The notes: generated by a model not told the origin, from the letters alone. Shown: positions 12,901 to 49,753, counted from the stretch's first letter. The stretch is 64,000 nucleotides of DNA from Tyto alba (GCF_018691265.1 NW_024881278.1:4044001-4108000), one strand, 5' to 3'. Numbers and translations: made by a program.

Positions 12901-15900
12901 CATCTCGGAAAGTAAGCTTCCTATTATTATAGCAAAGGCTCTGTCAGTGTTACAAGTATAAATGTCTGCTCAGCCATTTAACGTGGCTGTTTCAAGATAC
13001 CTTTGGCTCCAGTTGCCTTTAGGTTTACAGTCTTGATGGTTTTCTTAGATTAATGAATCTCTGGGGCAGAAGAAAAATGTCTGCCTGTGAGGTTTTAGTT
13101 ATAAACTGAGAAGTCATATTAGGAGGTCATCATTGTCTTACGCTTTCCCATTTTTACCTATTCATTTATCATGGAAAAACTCACAGAAATCGGAGAACAA
13201 AATGTAAAATATCAGCTAAAAGAATATCCATCACTTGTGCTACAGAAGCACTTGGATCAAAAGCTGTTCTGCTGGGCGAGGCACAGAAATATGAATTCCA
13301 CCCTTTCCCAGTGTTTTGAGCAGCGGGACAGTTACATTCCCACTGGGCAAGAGTTGCGACATGTGCTATAATTAGGGTCAAGTATGCCAAATGGTGTATT
13401 TGCTTGAGGGACAGGACTCTGTGGGAGTGTCCAGAGAGTTACTGGACTAGAATGTAAGACTTGATCTACACTCTTCTTGCCAGAGACAGGAAGGTCTAAA
13501 ACCCGAGAGGACTTGCTTTGGCAGTTGCTGCTTAGAAGGTCTCTACTTTGCAAACAGTCTCATTTCTCTGTGCCTAAGTGTACACCAACAGCAGTTTATT
13601 ATAGACTCAGGTCTGGGTCCCTGAAAACTTCTCTTCAGTAATTTTAATATAGTAAACTACATGTCATTTGCAAAGCAAGAGAACTTGTTTCTTACTCAAT
13701 CAGCTGATACAGATGGACAAAAGATGGTTCAGGATATGTAAACTTTTCTAAGTGCACAATATGTTTCAGGTTTCCCTCAAGGGGGAAAGGCATCCAGGAA
13801 AGTCAGACTTAAGAGCTTATGGATAAAGCTGAAAGACCAGGAACACTTTTCATGAAGTGGTTGCCAAGTAGAAAGCTGCACCATGGCTAGGAATATTTCA
13901 GCAATAAAAATGATCTTTCAGTACAGGGCTCTTCTAGAATGAGCCATTTAAGACTACATGTTTATATCCTTAAAGCATCCTTTAGATTGTTACCATACAT
14001 AATTCACTTACTGATCATATTTGGTTTTCATTGTCCACTTGTGGACCTGGACAGTACTTAACAGGAAAAGGCTGGCAAATGAGGCTCTGAGCACTTACCA
14101 GCTTCAACATTCATATTCCATACAAAACATGCTATTTCTGGATATCTGCTAATGCATTCTTTGGCAAAAGGGTAGCTCTGAAATAAACTTTTAAATAAAC
14201 CCTATCATCAGGCCACACTTCAGATAAATGTGCACCCCCTACAGTTTTTCTTCTTTCTTTCAAAAGAAAAATATTATCTTGACTTTGTGCCTGACACCCT
14301 CATATTCTAGGGCTGGATCTCACAAGTGCTTTGCACAGGAACACCTCCAGAGAAAAATCAATCATTTTCTTTACACTGATCACCTTAATCATCAAACCAC
14401 ATGTCTGAACATTGCAATAGGCTTAAATATTTATGCTCACTTTGGAAGTTGCATTTAATCATGGGATAACTGTTTGCTGATTGTATATTTGAAGGTTTTT
14501 CTGACCTTGGCAAATAAAACACTAGAATTTCAGCTTCCTGGAAGCTTGAGTAGTCTTTTTCTCGGACAATTTGCATTTAAAAATACTACTGCTTTCATAT
14601 GTCTCAGCAACAAGATACAATTTCTCAATCTAACGATCTGTAGCCTAATCCAGTAGTAACTTTTCAAGCAAAACTCCTGTCAAATCTGAGTTTTGCCTGA
14701 ACAGGCCCTACCACAGCAGGCCCATGACCGCTGTCCTACCACTAGGGCAACTGCAGGCCCTAGATGACAAACTTCCTAAAAGGGTCTTTTGAGCGCAGCA
14801 GCGTGGGGGCCTCTGGCAACTGTCACACACAGGCAGCTGCACAGTGAGCGCCGGGGATGTTCTGTACCAGATGGAGACTATGCTGGAAGCAGTTATCTGG
14901 GTGGCCCGTTTTCTTTGTCACCCGTAAGAGCATTTAGTCACCACCAGCAGAGGCCCATTCATAAATACGTCCTTGCAGAGGCTTATTGATCTATATGCCA
15001 CCCCTTTTTGGAGCAGAAATATTTCTATGGGCACATAAATTACTGTGAAATGTAAGCAATGTTCTCACTCCATTTTGTAGCAATGCTGCAGAGACAATCC
15101 AGCCTGTTTCAGCTGGTTCTCTGATGGGGGTTTTGGTTATGAAAAAGACACTGTCAGGACCAAGAGTTCTGAACTCAGTCTGCTTTGCATTTCAATATAG
15201 AAAACTTTTTGGATTGAATTTAATTTTCATTCAAGTAACTAACCTCTCTAAAATCAGTAGAGTGATTTTATGACTGTGACTGAAAGTGATCTTGTTTCTA
15301 AAATTCCAGGAACAATTTGAGATCATTGTCCAAAGAACAAGTGGCCTGAAATGTCTATTGGACACTAGTGATGCAAGATAAATGATGAGATAAACTCAGT
15401 TCATATTGCAGTGTCATTCTTCTTTCAAGTAGCTTATTTAAAACTGTCCCTGAGAAAGGGAGAGCAAGGAGAATTACAGTGGCAAAGCTATGGCAGAATA
15501 TAGTTACATAATTACATTTTTTACATTTATTGTGCATTTCAGTAAGTTTCTCTGTATAGGTAGATTTTTCCAGTGCCTTGCAATGTCTTGTGTAGTTGTT
15601 TACCTTCTTTAAATGGTTGTCAAGGAAAAAAAAAAAAAAAAAAAAGGGAAGGAAAAGAAAAAAGGCTGAGTATTTCTTGTCCATTGTCCTTAGTCTACAT
15701 AATGCACAGGTCAGTGGCAAAGGAACAGGAGAAACGTCCAGAGTTGCAGGTAATCACTAGTTAAACAGGAGGTCTGGGATAAGGATTTTATACCTGATTT
15801 GAAATACTGAAGGAGATGAACGTTACTTTATTAAAACCTAAATTATAAGAGAAGACAAGTCCCACAGAAGTCTCAGAAATACTGGCACACATATTAAGCC

Positions 15901-16065
15901 AACATACTCATTAACTCTTAAGATGATGGCCAGTAATATTATTTTTCACTGCATTTAGACGAAGACATTTCTCTACTGTGGGAGAGAATGACTACAAACT
16001 CTGAAAAGGTAGTGCAGATACAACAAATACATTGGAAAATATTTCTTTATTGTTTCATGTATATC
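9946..16065. other. Intergenic, no gene seen
   Basis: Mostly AT-rich. A GC-richer segment at about 11020-11480 (with TTAAATGGGGCCCAAGGGCC near 11385) looks repeat-like, possibly a decayed LTR, but no ends or target-site duplications were found. No coding exon is supported. Confidence 0.55.
15626..15645. repeat. Poly(A) run of 20
   Basis: A pure A run is followed by a purine-rich segment. No retroposon was recognised. Confidence 0.9.
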
Positions 16066-16666
16066 TGTTGTGGTTTGGGCCTGATCAGCAAGCAACCACC
16101 GCAGCTAATTACCCTCCCTTCCCCCTCCCCACCTGGGAATGGGGGAGGGGATTAGAGGGGTGAAGGGAGACTCGCAGGCTGAGATAAGAACAGTTTAATA
16201 ATGGCAATAAAACGAGAACAATAACGATGATGGGGGGAAAACAAAAAGAAATATATAAACAGGCAATGTACAGCATAATTGCTCACCACCCGCTAACCAA
16301 TCCCCAGCCCGTTCCCGGCCAGCGACCCCCAGATACCAAGATCCCACAATCGCAATCCCGGAAGTGAGAGAGCTCCTTCCCAACCACCCCTCCTCTATAC
16401 AGTGAGCATGACGTGCCATGATGTGGAATATTTCACTGGCCAGTTTGGGTCAGGTGCTGTGGCCGTGCTCCCTCCCTGCTCCCTGTGCCCTTGCACACGG
16501 GCAGGACATGGGGAGTCGGAGAGTCCTTGAAGTCTCGGTAGCAGCTGAAAACACCAGTGTGCTATCAGCATTTTTCCCATACCAAACCCAAAGCTAAATC
16601 CAAAACACAGCACTCATCTAGTCCCTGAAAAGGAATATTAACTCTATTTCAGCCCAAACTAAGACA
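16066..16666 (-). mobile_element. ERVL-type solo LTR, second family (about 600 bp)
   Basis: On the plus strand the element runs from TGTTGTGGTTTGGGCC to CCCAAACTAAGACA, which is the known antisense layout of common avian ERVL LTRs. It includes the GAGATAAGAACAGTTTAATA and GCCAGTTTGGGTCAGGTGC blocks. The flanks ATATC (16061-16065) and GTATC (16667-16671) look like a 5-bp target-site duplication with one mismatch. The ends resemble those of the 1.07-kb LTRs, but the body differs. No internal retroviral genes are present. Confidence 0.85.
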
Positions 16667-19003
16667 GTATCTTGCTGCTTTCATCAGAAGTTGCTTATCT
16701 TAGCACTAAATTCAGGTTAATATATAAAGATATACGCAAGGGTTGGAATTTGTGGAAACTTGGCTTGAGAACTACATGCAATGGCATCTGGATTTATGGC
16801 TGTGCTGCAGTAAGTCTTTGAGACACTTATCCAAAAATTGACTACAAGCAGGAATTTAGCTTATGATGTGACAGCTTTCATTTTCTCAAACATGCCACCT
16901 TTTCAGGTGAGCTTTTATTCTTTTCACAGGAAGTCTTGAAGTATTGCAACCTTTAAAAAAATCACAGCATATATTTTGTGTGTTGTAGAGTGCACAGTAG
17001 ATACTCTGCCACAGAACATTTGTAGCCTTAGCCTGGGTTTACATCTGTGCCTTTGGGCAGCCTGCTTCATTGCTGAGCTCCTGCAGTGCTCAGAGCAGGT
17101 TTAAAACAAGCATGACATCCTGTGAAGAGAGCTGCCTACTGTTGGTGAGACTATCACTCTGCCTGGAACGGAAAAAGCACTTGCTGTGTTCACAGTACCC
17201 AGTGCAGCTTTCGGATACCAGTTGTTGCGCAGGCCCTGCTGAAGTCAATAGAACATCTCCATGTCTACCTGACTTTAGCACAGTTTGTTTCACTTTAAGA
17301 CAACATGCAGCTGCCAGAAAGAAGCCGGAAAAGGGTTATTTTTGAAACAAGAAGTCAGTGACAGTAAAAAGCCATCTGTAAATAAATATCCATGCCATAT
17401 CTAACAAATCTTGGTCTTGTGATGAAGGCCTGAATTTTGGATTCATGTATTCTGCAAGGAAGAATAAATTCTTTGTCTTTAATAGCATTATTTCTGATTT
17501 AATTTGGGACCACAATTGGAATTATTCTATGTCAATGACTGTTTACATTGTAAATCATGTCCCATATATACCCATGCCCTTCTCACAACTGACAGAAGGG
17601 AACCAGTATCACAGTAGAGAGGAATAGCGAGCACAAACAGCAACATGTATGAGAGTAGAATTTGGCCACAGGTGTTTGCACTAGATTTACTGTCTGATGA
17701 GCCTACCCAGCTTGAGCTTGCATCATAATCTAATAAAAACCTAATAATACCTTTTCATCTAACTCAGCCACATATATCGAGCTTTGGAGGTGTCAGGTCT
17801 AAAAAGAGAACTGTACTTCTGCCTTAGAGATATTTTTATTGCTAAGGAAAAATATATTGCAAGAAACAGTTTCTTGCACAGCAGTTCTCCTTTCTCCTTT
17901 CCACTTTGGAAAAATAAAAAAGAAAGAAAAATAAGTCAGGCAATAAAAATTCACATTTATTATCAGATCTGTCCTGATGCACTCAAACTTGAAAGCTCGT
18001 TCTCCTATCTCTTGCAACATCTTTTAAATTCTGAAGAGGCTTGACAGGCAGAAAATGAACAGATGCACATTAGAGGTGGGAGATGATCCTGTAGGAGGTC
18101 TATGCTTGAGTTATGCGAAGATCCGGATGCGGAGGCACGCCAGCATGGCGGAGCGCTGTGTGGGTAGAGGAATCTCCCAGCATGCACCTCTCTACAGGAC
18201 TGGATATTACATAAGGCTTGCAAATGACTTCCTCTCCCTCCATTTTGTACCTTGGAAGATATGTAAAGATACCAATACAGAGACGTTTCACCAGAAACAG
18301 GCTGCCCTTCCGGTTCCAAATCTCATTCTTTCTGCCCCAGCTCCCCTGCTGAGCAATCTTTTCAAAGCCAGCAAGCAAGCTGTTCCTCTAGCTCCCACGT
18401 AGGCATCGTATGCTTCCTGAACCAGGCGTGCTCTGGCATCTCTGCTCCCTGGAGGTTATGGATGCCTCTGGCTGCTGGAAGTACACCGAGCACTACTGTA
18501 CTCTGGTGCATTCCTGTTCCAGTCCTTGTATGACAGACTTCACCTGGGTAGCTAAGTTTCTTCTGTACTTCAATGTACAGGCAAGATAAAAAGGCCTATT
18601 ATTTATATTATTGCATGCTAAAAGATCAAGAGCAGCCATGCAGGAAGGTAGGGCAGAACTGTTAGTGCACACTAATATGCCTATAGTGAGGCACATTAAC
18701 TTCCCTGTGTAAGAAACATAAACAACAGATGAGTGGTGAGGTTTTTTGATAGTAAGATACATTTCTCAATGCTGAATGCCTTTGATAACTTATCTTCAAA
18801 TTGGTGTGCTTGACAGGACAACTCTAGTTCTTCACATTTACGCAGAACAGCAAAACTGAAAGTTAGTCAGAGATGTTCTGAAAAATGACATTTAACTAGA
18901 AGTATTATGGACACAGTACCCTCACTGGCTTTCTTTATGAAGGTGCAAAATGTTTTTCTCTTGTCACTATATATCTATCGTTTGGTGGGTAGTCATTAGA
19001 TTC

Positions 19004-20074
19004 TGTCCTGGGTTGAGTGGTGGAGATTTTTGGTGGCAGAGGAGGGGGCTATCGGGGCGGCCCCCTGTGAGAAGCTTCTCGAAGCTCCCCCAGCTCCAAG
19101 GCAGCTCCACCTCTGCACCAAAACTGAGCCCATCAGCTGCACCTCTGCGATAATGTATTTAAGAAGGGAAGTGGTGAGGAGGAGTCAGACTTGTAAGGAG
19201 GAGTTGCTGCAGCTGTGCGAACACCAAGGTCAGTGGAGGAATGGAGGAAGAAAGGAGGGGGGAGGTGTGCTGGAGCAGAGACCCCCCTGTATCCTGTGGG
19301 GAGACGGCAGGGCGGCCCCCCCTGCCACCCATGGAGATCTACGGTGGAGCAGACACTGATTTATGGCCTGTGGCTTCTGCTGGGAATAATCAAGGTGCTG
19401 TGCCCAAAGAAGGCCGGGGTCTTGTGGGAAAAGGTAGCCCTGCTGCTGTAATTCAGCGCTGGGAGGATTGCAGCATGCGGGGGTGTCCCACACAGGAGCA
19501 GGTCAGGAAGGGCTGCAGCCGTGGGAGGGAATCCAGTCGGAGAAAGTTGGCGACCCATGATGGAGCAGTGTGGGGAATGCTGCGGCCTGTGGGAGGGACT
19601 CACGTCGGAGAAAGTTTGTGGAGGACTGTCTCCTGTGAGAGGGGGACCACGATGGAGCAGGGGGAACAATTTCCAGAAGCTCCCCCCACTGAAGATAAAG
19701 AAAGTGGCAGCACTGACTGCACCCCCCCATTCCCTGCCCCTTTGCCACTGGGGGAGGAGGTAGAGATATCGGGAGCAGAGCTGAGCCCGGGAAGAAGGGA
19801 GGGGTGGGGGGAAGGTGTTCTCAAGATATGGCAATGCTTCTCACTGTCCTACTCTGTTATGTGTTGTTAGTGTCTGTAATAAATGTATGTTCTTTTTTTT
19901 CTTCCCCTAACGAGTCTGCCTTTTGCTCGTGACCATAAAGGGGGATTTTTTCCCCATCCCAGTCCTATCTTGAACCCCAAGCCTGGCTCTCTATCCCTTC
20001 TTATTGCCGGAGGGGAAGGGAGAGAGAGAGCTGCTGTGTGGTGGTTGGCTGCCAACCAGGCCCAAACCACGACA
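19004..20074 (+). mobile_element. ERVL-type solo LTR, copy 1
   Basis: This 1071-bp element begins TGTCCTGG and ends CCACGACA, an imperfect terminal inverted repeat of LTR form. It is flanked on both sides by the perfect 5-bp target-site duplication GATTC (18999-19003 and 20075-20079). A 5-bp duplication is typical of ERVL (class III) insertions. TATTTAAG at 19156-19163 may be the TATA box and AATAAA at 19878-19883 the polyadenylation signal, which sets the sense strand. There are no gag or pol genes and no second LTR, so it is a solo LTR. The middle part carries degenerate tandem units built around a GGAGAAAGTT core. Apparent open frames inside are not preserved in copy 2. Confidence 0.85.
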
Positions 20075-20079
20075 GATTC

Positions 20080-23000
20080 ATATGAATGTGATTCATATAA
20101 ACAAGAAAGCTCTATATGTATTATGTATTATTTCTTTTAAGACTTATTTATGAAGGACAGATATGAACATTCCTGGTCAAAAGTAAAACTCTTGTATAAA
20201 AATTTATGTTAATTTTAAATAGATATCAAAAGCAGAACCATGGTGAGTTTCCAGGTTCGTTACAGTGCTGTGTATTTACTGATCTATCTTTTTTAAACTG
20301 CACCGCTCCCCTTAAATATAGCAAGCTTTATGGTGAATAAATCCATGTTAGAACATGCATGGAATACTTATTTCTGGCCATATATTACTTATTCTCTATG
20401 ACATTATTTGTCAAGTTATAAACCAAGTTTCAAACTCTTTTACCATTTACACAGTGAAAAATATGTTGCAACTATTATTTCATTAGGCACATGTACAGAT
20501 TAAATTAAATTAAAATTGGAAATATAAAAATTGCTATTTTCTGTGTGATGATAATGTCTTATTTTCTAGTTTTACAAACAATCCATCAAAAACAAATTCC
20601 AGAAGTTTAGGAAGGTAGTTCTGGAAATCCAGTATAGAACTAAAAAAATTACATAGACAGTGTTACTAGGAAAATGAGTGTTACAGTAACTTACTCTGCT
20701 CTAGGCAGTGTCATGAATCCATCATGGCACACAGTGAAAGAAAACATATCAAGAATTCTGGAATACCTTTCTTTACCACAAGACACCCACACTAAATGAT
20801 AATAGCACAACATTCAATAAAATAGAAAATAAACCTAATGGAAACAGACTTGCACAAAAAGTTTTCTAACTCTACCCTCTATACCACACACCTAAAATCA
20901 ATGTTTTTAATCCCCCTATTTTTCCAGTGGAAAGTCACACTATTGCATAAGGCTAATAAATTTTAGTGCAGTGAACATAAAGCCGTGACACAGAGAAAAT
21001 ACCTATGGAGCACCAAGCACAGTCTTCCTCACATCTTTCAAGAGCATCACTGAAATTACTGCTAAGGAAGTCTAGGAAACAATGTATTTTGGTGGTGTCC
21101 TCCGTGCAGAGCAGGGACTGGTCACCCAGGTAAATTATGATGCCAGTATATAAATATTTGTGACATGAGTGCCTGCAGTATTGCAGAACAGGAGGAAGAT
21201 ATGTCGTTGGTGTCTTTCTCTTCATTCTGGTCTATTACAGCTACTTGTTCTTTCCATATTATAGTCGAACTTTCCATTTTATAATTAAGGTTAAAACAAA
21301 CAGCTACAGAATTGAACTCATAAATCTTTTCCCCCAAATTCTGTCCAAAACATACCTGTAGTTAATGGATACACTTCTATCAACAGCTGTCGAAACCTAA
21401 GCTGACAGCTTGATTTCAAAATCTTTTTTGTAACACCTGTGCGAGCATGGAAGTTGGAAAACTGTAACTCTTAAGATTTATGTAAAGCCAGCAGAGCAAC
21501 ACACACATATAGGGTGAAAGTTGAAGATGTACAGATTTAACAGAAGCCCATTGAAGCTAAATGACAGTAAGTTTTGTAAGGGACAGAGTAACTGAAGTAA
21601 TCACAAAAGCAATAATTGGTCTGGCCCAGACAGTTCTCTTCTCAACTGGCCCTCCTTGTTTTTTCTTTTTGCCCATTTCCCTTTTCATGTTCCTAATCAG
21701 GTTCAAATGAGGTGTATCTTCATCTTTGTGAGCCTGACCTACCTCAGATGGATTAGCAGCACCGTGACATGTCTCCCCTGTTTTAGGAACACGCTGTTGT
21801 GTTTTAGGAATGAAAGCAACTCTGCCTTGTTCCTGAGCAGACTTTGCCTGAACTGCAAACCTCCTTTGTGTTGCATGTAGCTAGAAATTACTTATAAATT
21901 ACTTACTTTGTAAGTCTTTTGCTCTTTTCATCCCCAAGTCTTTCTTTCCTGGTCCTTTTGAATTTACAGGAATACTCCCGTTCATTTGGAGTCATCATTT
22001 TACATGTTCCTTCTTAGCCACTTCACGGAGATCTGTTTTGCCACCTCTTCCATTCACACATTCTCTGAAGACATAAATAAAATTATTCAGCACTTTGTAC
22101 CACACAACAAAATGTTCCTCAACCTTCCCTTTTGCACATCAGCTATTTGTCACATAAATTCTCCTAATTTGGATCCACCAGATCTCAAGCCTCTCTCTGT
22201 TTTGGCCAATCACTGTTGTGGGGGTTTTTTTTTGCACCCCCCACCCCACCCCCCCCCAAGAATCTATAGACAAACTAGCATGTTTCCCTCGGGTTTTCCC
22301 AGTTCTTACTGAGCAGCAGAAAGAAGTCCTTTCTGTGCTATATCCTCATGAGGGAACTTCAGCCAAGTGTGTGTCTTCTCAATTAAATTGCGCTAATGTA
22401 TATCTTTCTGTTCACTACATACCTCAGGTCTAAACATTGCTAAAATACCACATCCACTTTCCAAACTATCCATTCAGGAAGGGCACTGATAAATTAAGAG
22501 AAATATTATTTTATTTTTTTTTACAAACCACAAGAATAGCTAAAGGATTAGGAAAAAATGTAGAGACTGAGTTCAGTCTACGTGTATCACACAGAGGATA
22601 TTAGAAGATAACGTGTCTGCGAGGCTCTTAATCCTCAGCTGTCATTAATGGTGGTGGCAGGAAGTTTAGAGCTCAGAGATGCAGCGATCTCTACAATGCT
22701 GTGGACAAAAATCTTCTTTGGTAATGGCAGGTACTAGGTGAATACCTGGTGAGGAGAGAATATCACTGAGTCACTGGGAGAGGTGATCTACTCTTGGGAA
22801 GTAGCAAATGAGGAAAACTGCTGCCGCTGTTTCATTTCTGCGTAGTGTGAGCGGTGCTACGGGCAGGCCTGTCTCCCCGCTCGCTCAGGGTTGGAGGAAC
22901 AGTGGAAGCCCATAGCTGCTGCTAAACTCTTCCTGAGTCGGAGCAAACTTTTGCTTCTGTCCCAGATGCTAACACTTAGTCCACTTTGGTATCAATAAAT

Positions 23001-23619
23001 AAAGGCCAGACTTAGGCTTTAAGGAATGGTTCGATCAAAGTCTAGATCCCAATGGAGAAACATGGGAGTAATGTAAAGGACCCTCATAAGACAAGCTGGC
23101 AGTGTGACAAAATCCAGAGGTAGTAAGTGCTGCTGTTTCCTCTACTGAGGAAAAAAAAGAGTGCAAATGTTTTAACAATAGAGCTTATCAGCTTTTGGTG
23201 CAACTGTCAGAAAATTCTTTACCACAAGATACTTTCAAGTCAAGATAGACTGAATTCAAACAAGAACTAATTTTTGTATCATACAGGAAGGCACCTCAGA
23301 CCCTTACATCGATCTTTTCTTATGTTTTCTGGTCAATTTACCAGGCTAGGGAAGTTGACTGTCCAAAATTACTGTTAATTGACGGTGCAATCATTCCATT
23401 CAAGGGCAGGGCTGCTGTTCAGAGCGACCAGAACAAGCCAAAAGAATGGAGCTGACAGGAATCTTATTCAACCCAAGGAAAAAACACAAAGCCCTGCGCC
23501 TGCCAACGGGCTAAACAATGCACAGGGATAGAGAGGCTGCCTGCCGGGGGGGATAACAGTCCCTCGGGGCCTTGACTAAAAACGAACCTGCAAAAGGCCG
23601 GTGGCTAAAAGCAACACTC
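20080..23619. other. Intergenic upstream of TMX4, no gene seen
   Basis: AT-rich to about 22.8 kb, then slightly CpG-richer towards the promoter island. A T/C simple tract lies at 22223-22258. No exon is recognised. Confidence 0.6.
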
Positions 23620-23793
23620 ATAACACGGCGCCGTGAATAACCGCACCCCGTGACGGCCGCCCCGATACGCGTAACGGCTCCCCAGACTCCGGGCCCCCTG
23701 AGGGGGCGCGCGCCCAACGGCCCCCGCCCAACGGCCGCGCCGCGCGCGCAGGCCCCGCCCCCGCGCTCCCTTCCCGGGGCGGGCGGGTGGAAC

Positions 23794-46707
<22,914 letters not shown>

Positions 46708-48110
46708 CTTTTTTCGGTGGTGTATTTTGTACACTTGGACCAAAGAAGTATCAGACCCTGGGTCTGAAGCTGAAGCTTACACTTGATTTGTCGTATGTGT
46801 TTACGCAAAACCTCTGTTTTGTTAACAAGCTTCCCTTTTATTTTAAGCTAATGCTCGATTGCTTACTTCATTTTATAAGCACATATGCTGTGTGTTGTAT
46901 AACTTTAGCCACGACAATCAAAATAAGTGTATCTTATCTGTTTGAAGTCTTCGTAGAGAAAAAGAGTGTAACAGTCTTAGTTCACCAGCTGTAAAATGGT
47001 CTTCTATGGTTGTGTTCCTTTAAGTATTGACTTAAACAAGATCAGGACTTTTAACTCTTTACAATAGCTTGACAGGACTGGCTTTTCTGTCTGAATAGTT
47101 TTTGTTTCCCACTGCCACAGAAGCACCGGGTAAGTGATGCAGTAGTGAAAGAAGGCACCTTACTAGTCTTCTATTAAAATGTTGTGTACAATGGGTGTAT
47201 TTTTATCACTTTCAACCGAAGCACCTTTCACTTTTATTAATGTTTGTTTTGAAAGTTTAGCATACAGTACGCCTCCAGATTTTTCAGTTTTTAGCAATTT
47301 GGAGGCATGCTGCACAGCTTAAGCTTGTCAGCTGAGTTTTTTGACCCAAGGAGTTTGACTAATTGAAAACCTCAGGCTGAGAAAGAGTGGCAGCTATATG
47401 TTTAAAGTATGTTTGAGCTTTTAAAAGGTTTATAGGAAATTATTTTGGTCAGGGGGGATTTTTGCCAAAGCATGACTTTTTTTTTTTTTTTTTCTTTTTT
47501 TCCCCACTTTAGGAGATCATAGCAAGAAGTATTCACTTTGCAGTCAGTAAGTTGTATAATTCTTGCCAATACAAGCTTGTTGTACGCAGTGCAGTTCTGC
47601 CATTTCCAACTCAGAATACTTTTGGCACAACTCAGACTGCTTCAGTGATATTAACTGAAGGTGGCACTTAAGGTTTTACCTTTGATCACTTCTGCTTTCT
47701 GTCACTGGAGTCAGCATGTTAGGAAAAGAGGGTCATGGGGGGGGGAGCGGGGAGAAGCTTTTGGTTTTGCTACTTACATCACGATAAATGTGTGTCTGTT
47801 GAACTGTGTAAAGTGAAAATGACTTGCCAGGTAGGCAGCATTAGGTCTGGTTAGAAGACTTAAGTCATTAAAGATATCAGTATTTCCCTCCTTTGACTTG
47901 ATTAATGTATAAGGCTTATTTTTTTGGTAAGGAATACCTACAATGAGATCCTGTATATTCCTGTTTTGTTGATGTGTGATCATGTGCATAAGATGTGTCT
48001 TAATGTTGATTTTTTTGTTGATGTTTTTTATATAAATGTTGCATAAACTTTTCTAACATCCATGAAATTCATCTTGTTTTTCAAGAATAAAGAGTAATCA
48101 GAGATTAAAT
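46708..48110 (+). other. TMX4: TMX4 3' UTR, proximal form
   Basis: AT-rich non-coding sequence follows the stop codon. The first strong AATAAA hexamer is at 48086-48091 and is followed about 100 bases later by a GT/T-rich block that could serve as the downstream element. A second AATAAA at 49748-49753 could give a longer isoform. The end coordinate is an estimate. Confidence 0.5.
48086..48091 (+). terminator. TMX4: Candidate TMX4 polyadenylation signal (AATAAA)
   Basis: A canonical AATAAA lies 1.38 kb after the stop codon, with a GT/T-rich tract at 48195-48260 downstream. No transcript evidence is available here. Confidence 0.5.
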
Positions 48111-48510
48111 CAACTCTTATTAGAAGAGACAAGTTGCAAGTACAAAATGCTGGCTTCCTTTGAGACTGAGATTAATAGGCCCAGTTTGTGTTGAATGTTG
48201 GTTTTGTTTTGTTTGTTTGTTTTTCTTTTTGTGTGTGGGGTTTTTTTTTTGTTTTTTTTAAGTGCTCATAAAGAGCATATTTACTAAGAAAGCTTAGCTT
48301 TTTCTGTCTGTGTCCTGTTCTATATGGTGTCTTGGAACTATATGATAGAAACTTTGCATTTGTCTGTTACAGCTGTGTAAAGAACAAAATTACACTGCAT
48401 ATATTGAATATGAATTATTTTTTTTTGAGGAAAGTTCTCAGTCAAGAGCTTGAATTTCATATAGTGGACACATGTAAATATGCTTCCACGTATGTGAAAA
48501 AATGCAGTTG

Positions 48511-48529
48511 ATATATATATATATATATA
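48511..48529. repeat. (AT)n dinucleotide repeat
   Basis: This is a short AT array in the distal TMX4 3' region. Confidence 0.9.
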
Positions 48530-48639
48530 CATTGCACTATAATGAGAACTGTTTGTCTTGTGTTATTTGGACGTTGTCCCATGTAACTGAGCATTTGTAG
48601 AAGCTTACAGACAGCAGAACTCAGTAGCCGTTGAGGTAC

Positions 48640-48713
48640 ATAGGTGGTTTTTTTTGTTTGTTTGTTTGGTTGGTTTTTTTGTTTGTTTGTTGTTTTTTTT
48701 TTTTTTTTTTTTA
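48640..48713. repeat. (GTTT)n / T-rich low-complexity tract
   Basis: The tract is TTTG repeats merging into a T run. A retroposon tail on the minus strand cannot be excluded. Confidence 0.85.
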
Positions 48714-49747
48714 ACTCAAACTAAGCTTTTATTTGAAAAAAATAAGTAAACTTTTTGGCTGCTGTAGTCTGGAGGGAAGTACTGTGCACCTAAAAGCTCA
48801 GAATACAGATTTGTTGTTTCCATCATGTATTTGCTTTTTCATTATCAGTGCATCAGGAGCTTGTGAAAGTCTAAAAGAAAAACAAGACTTTAACCATATT
48901 CATGAGATGAGGAGTTGGTGTGTATATTCAGTTACATGAACTTGCATAAGATAACAATAGACATATCCCCTCAGTCATGGATCCAGAACTACCAGACGCT
49001 GAAAAATGTGGGACTGTGTCCAGCACAGATTGAGGACAATGATGACTTTGGTTGTGTACAAAGAGGTTATTTTATACTGCGTGTGGGGTCTTGTGATGCT
49101 CAGTGTGTAGGAAAGAACATGCCAGTATTAAATTTTGATTCAGTTTCTCTTCACATTTGTAATATCATGGATCCAGTCATCTAATATCCTCTTCAGCTGT
49201 TTAAAGAGGCTTTAAAGATACAGAACATCCTTATATCTCACAGTGGCTTTGTTGTATACTGTTGGGAATATGAAGTGTTAAAAAGTCGAGTGTACTTCTT
49301 TTCAGTGCTCAAGATGAAGTATGTGGGCTTTTTGAATGCTTAGACAAATGAGGTGTTCTCACAAGAGCTGGATTTCAGTACGATGTGTTTGAAGTTAAAA
49401 ACCAAACAAAACTACAAACCACACTTTGTCCTACAAGATCTGTGGTTTATGAGATGGTCAGAAGCTCCTTTGTGTGGTGATTCTCTGAAGTCTCTGCTTA
49501 CGTTTCTTCTGGTTTTGTATGTCACTGTTAAGTCTGGATTATTTAAAATTAAGATACTAAATATTTTCCATCGTAATAGACCTAACTGTAAGATCACTGT
49601 CTGAGGAGCAGGGATTAAGTAAGCAGGCAGAAAGTGGCATCAGCTCATCTCTTCATAGATCTGTCATGTGAATCTGGAAATGAGCTATACCAGTCTTCTA
49701 AGGTTTCTTGAAGATAACACACGAGAAATGGCACATATATTTTCACT

Positions 49748-49753
49748 AATAAA
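49748..49753 (+). terminator. TMX4: Alternative distal polyadenylation signal (AATAAA)
   Basis: A second canonical hexamer lies 3.0 kb after the TMX4 stop. It could end a long 3' UTR isoform. It is weaker in context because no clear GT-rich element follows closely. Confidence 0.3.

Noticed and set aside
18055..18402. 115-codon plus-strand open frame upstream of LTR copy 1
   Set aside because: No recognisable domain, overlapping minus-strand frames of similar length, and no splice or promoter support.
19241..19870. 209-codon open frame inside solo LTR copy 1
   Set aside because: The same region in copy 2 is broken by frameshifts. An LTR is non-coding, and no retroviral protein motif is visible.
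1..23600. PLCB1 5' exons, expected on this side by human synteny
   Set aside because: I found no minus-strand exon with a phospholipase C beta signature and no second CpG island. The gene probably starts beyond the window.
23650..23793. Upstream in-frame ATG for TMX4
   Set aside because: It would put 48 Pro/Arg-rich residues ahead of the signal peptide. The downstream ATG has the TISU context and begins the signal.
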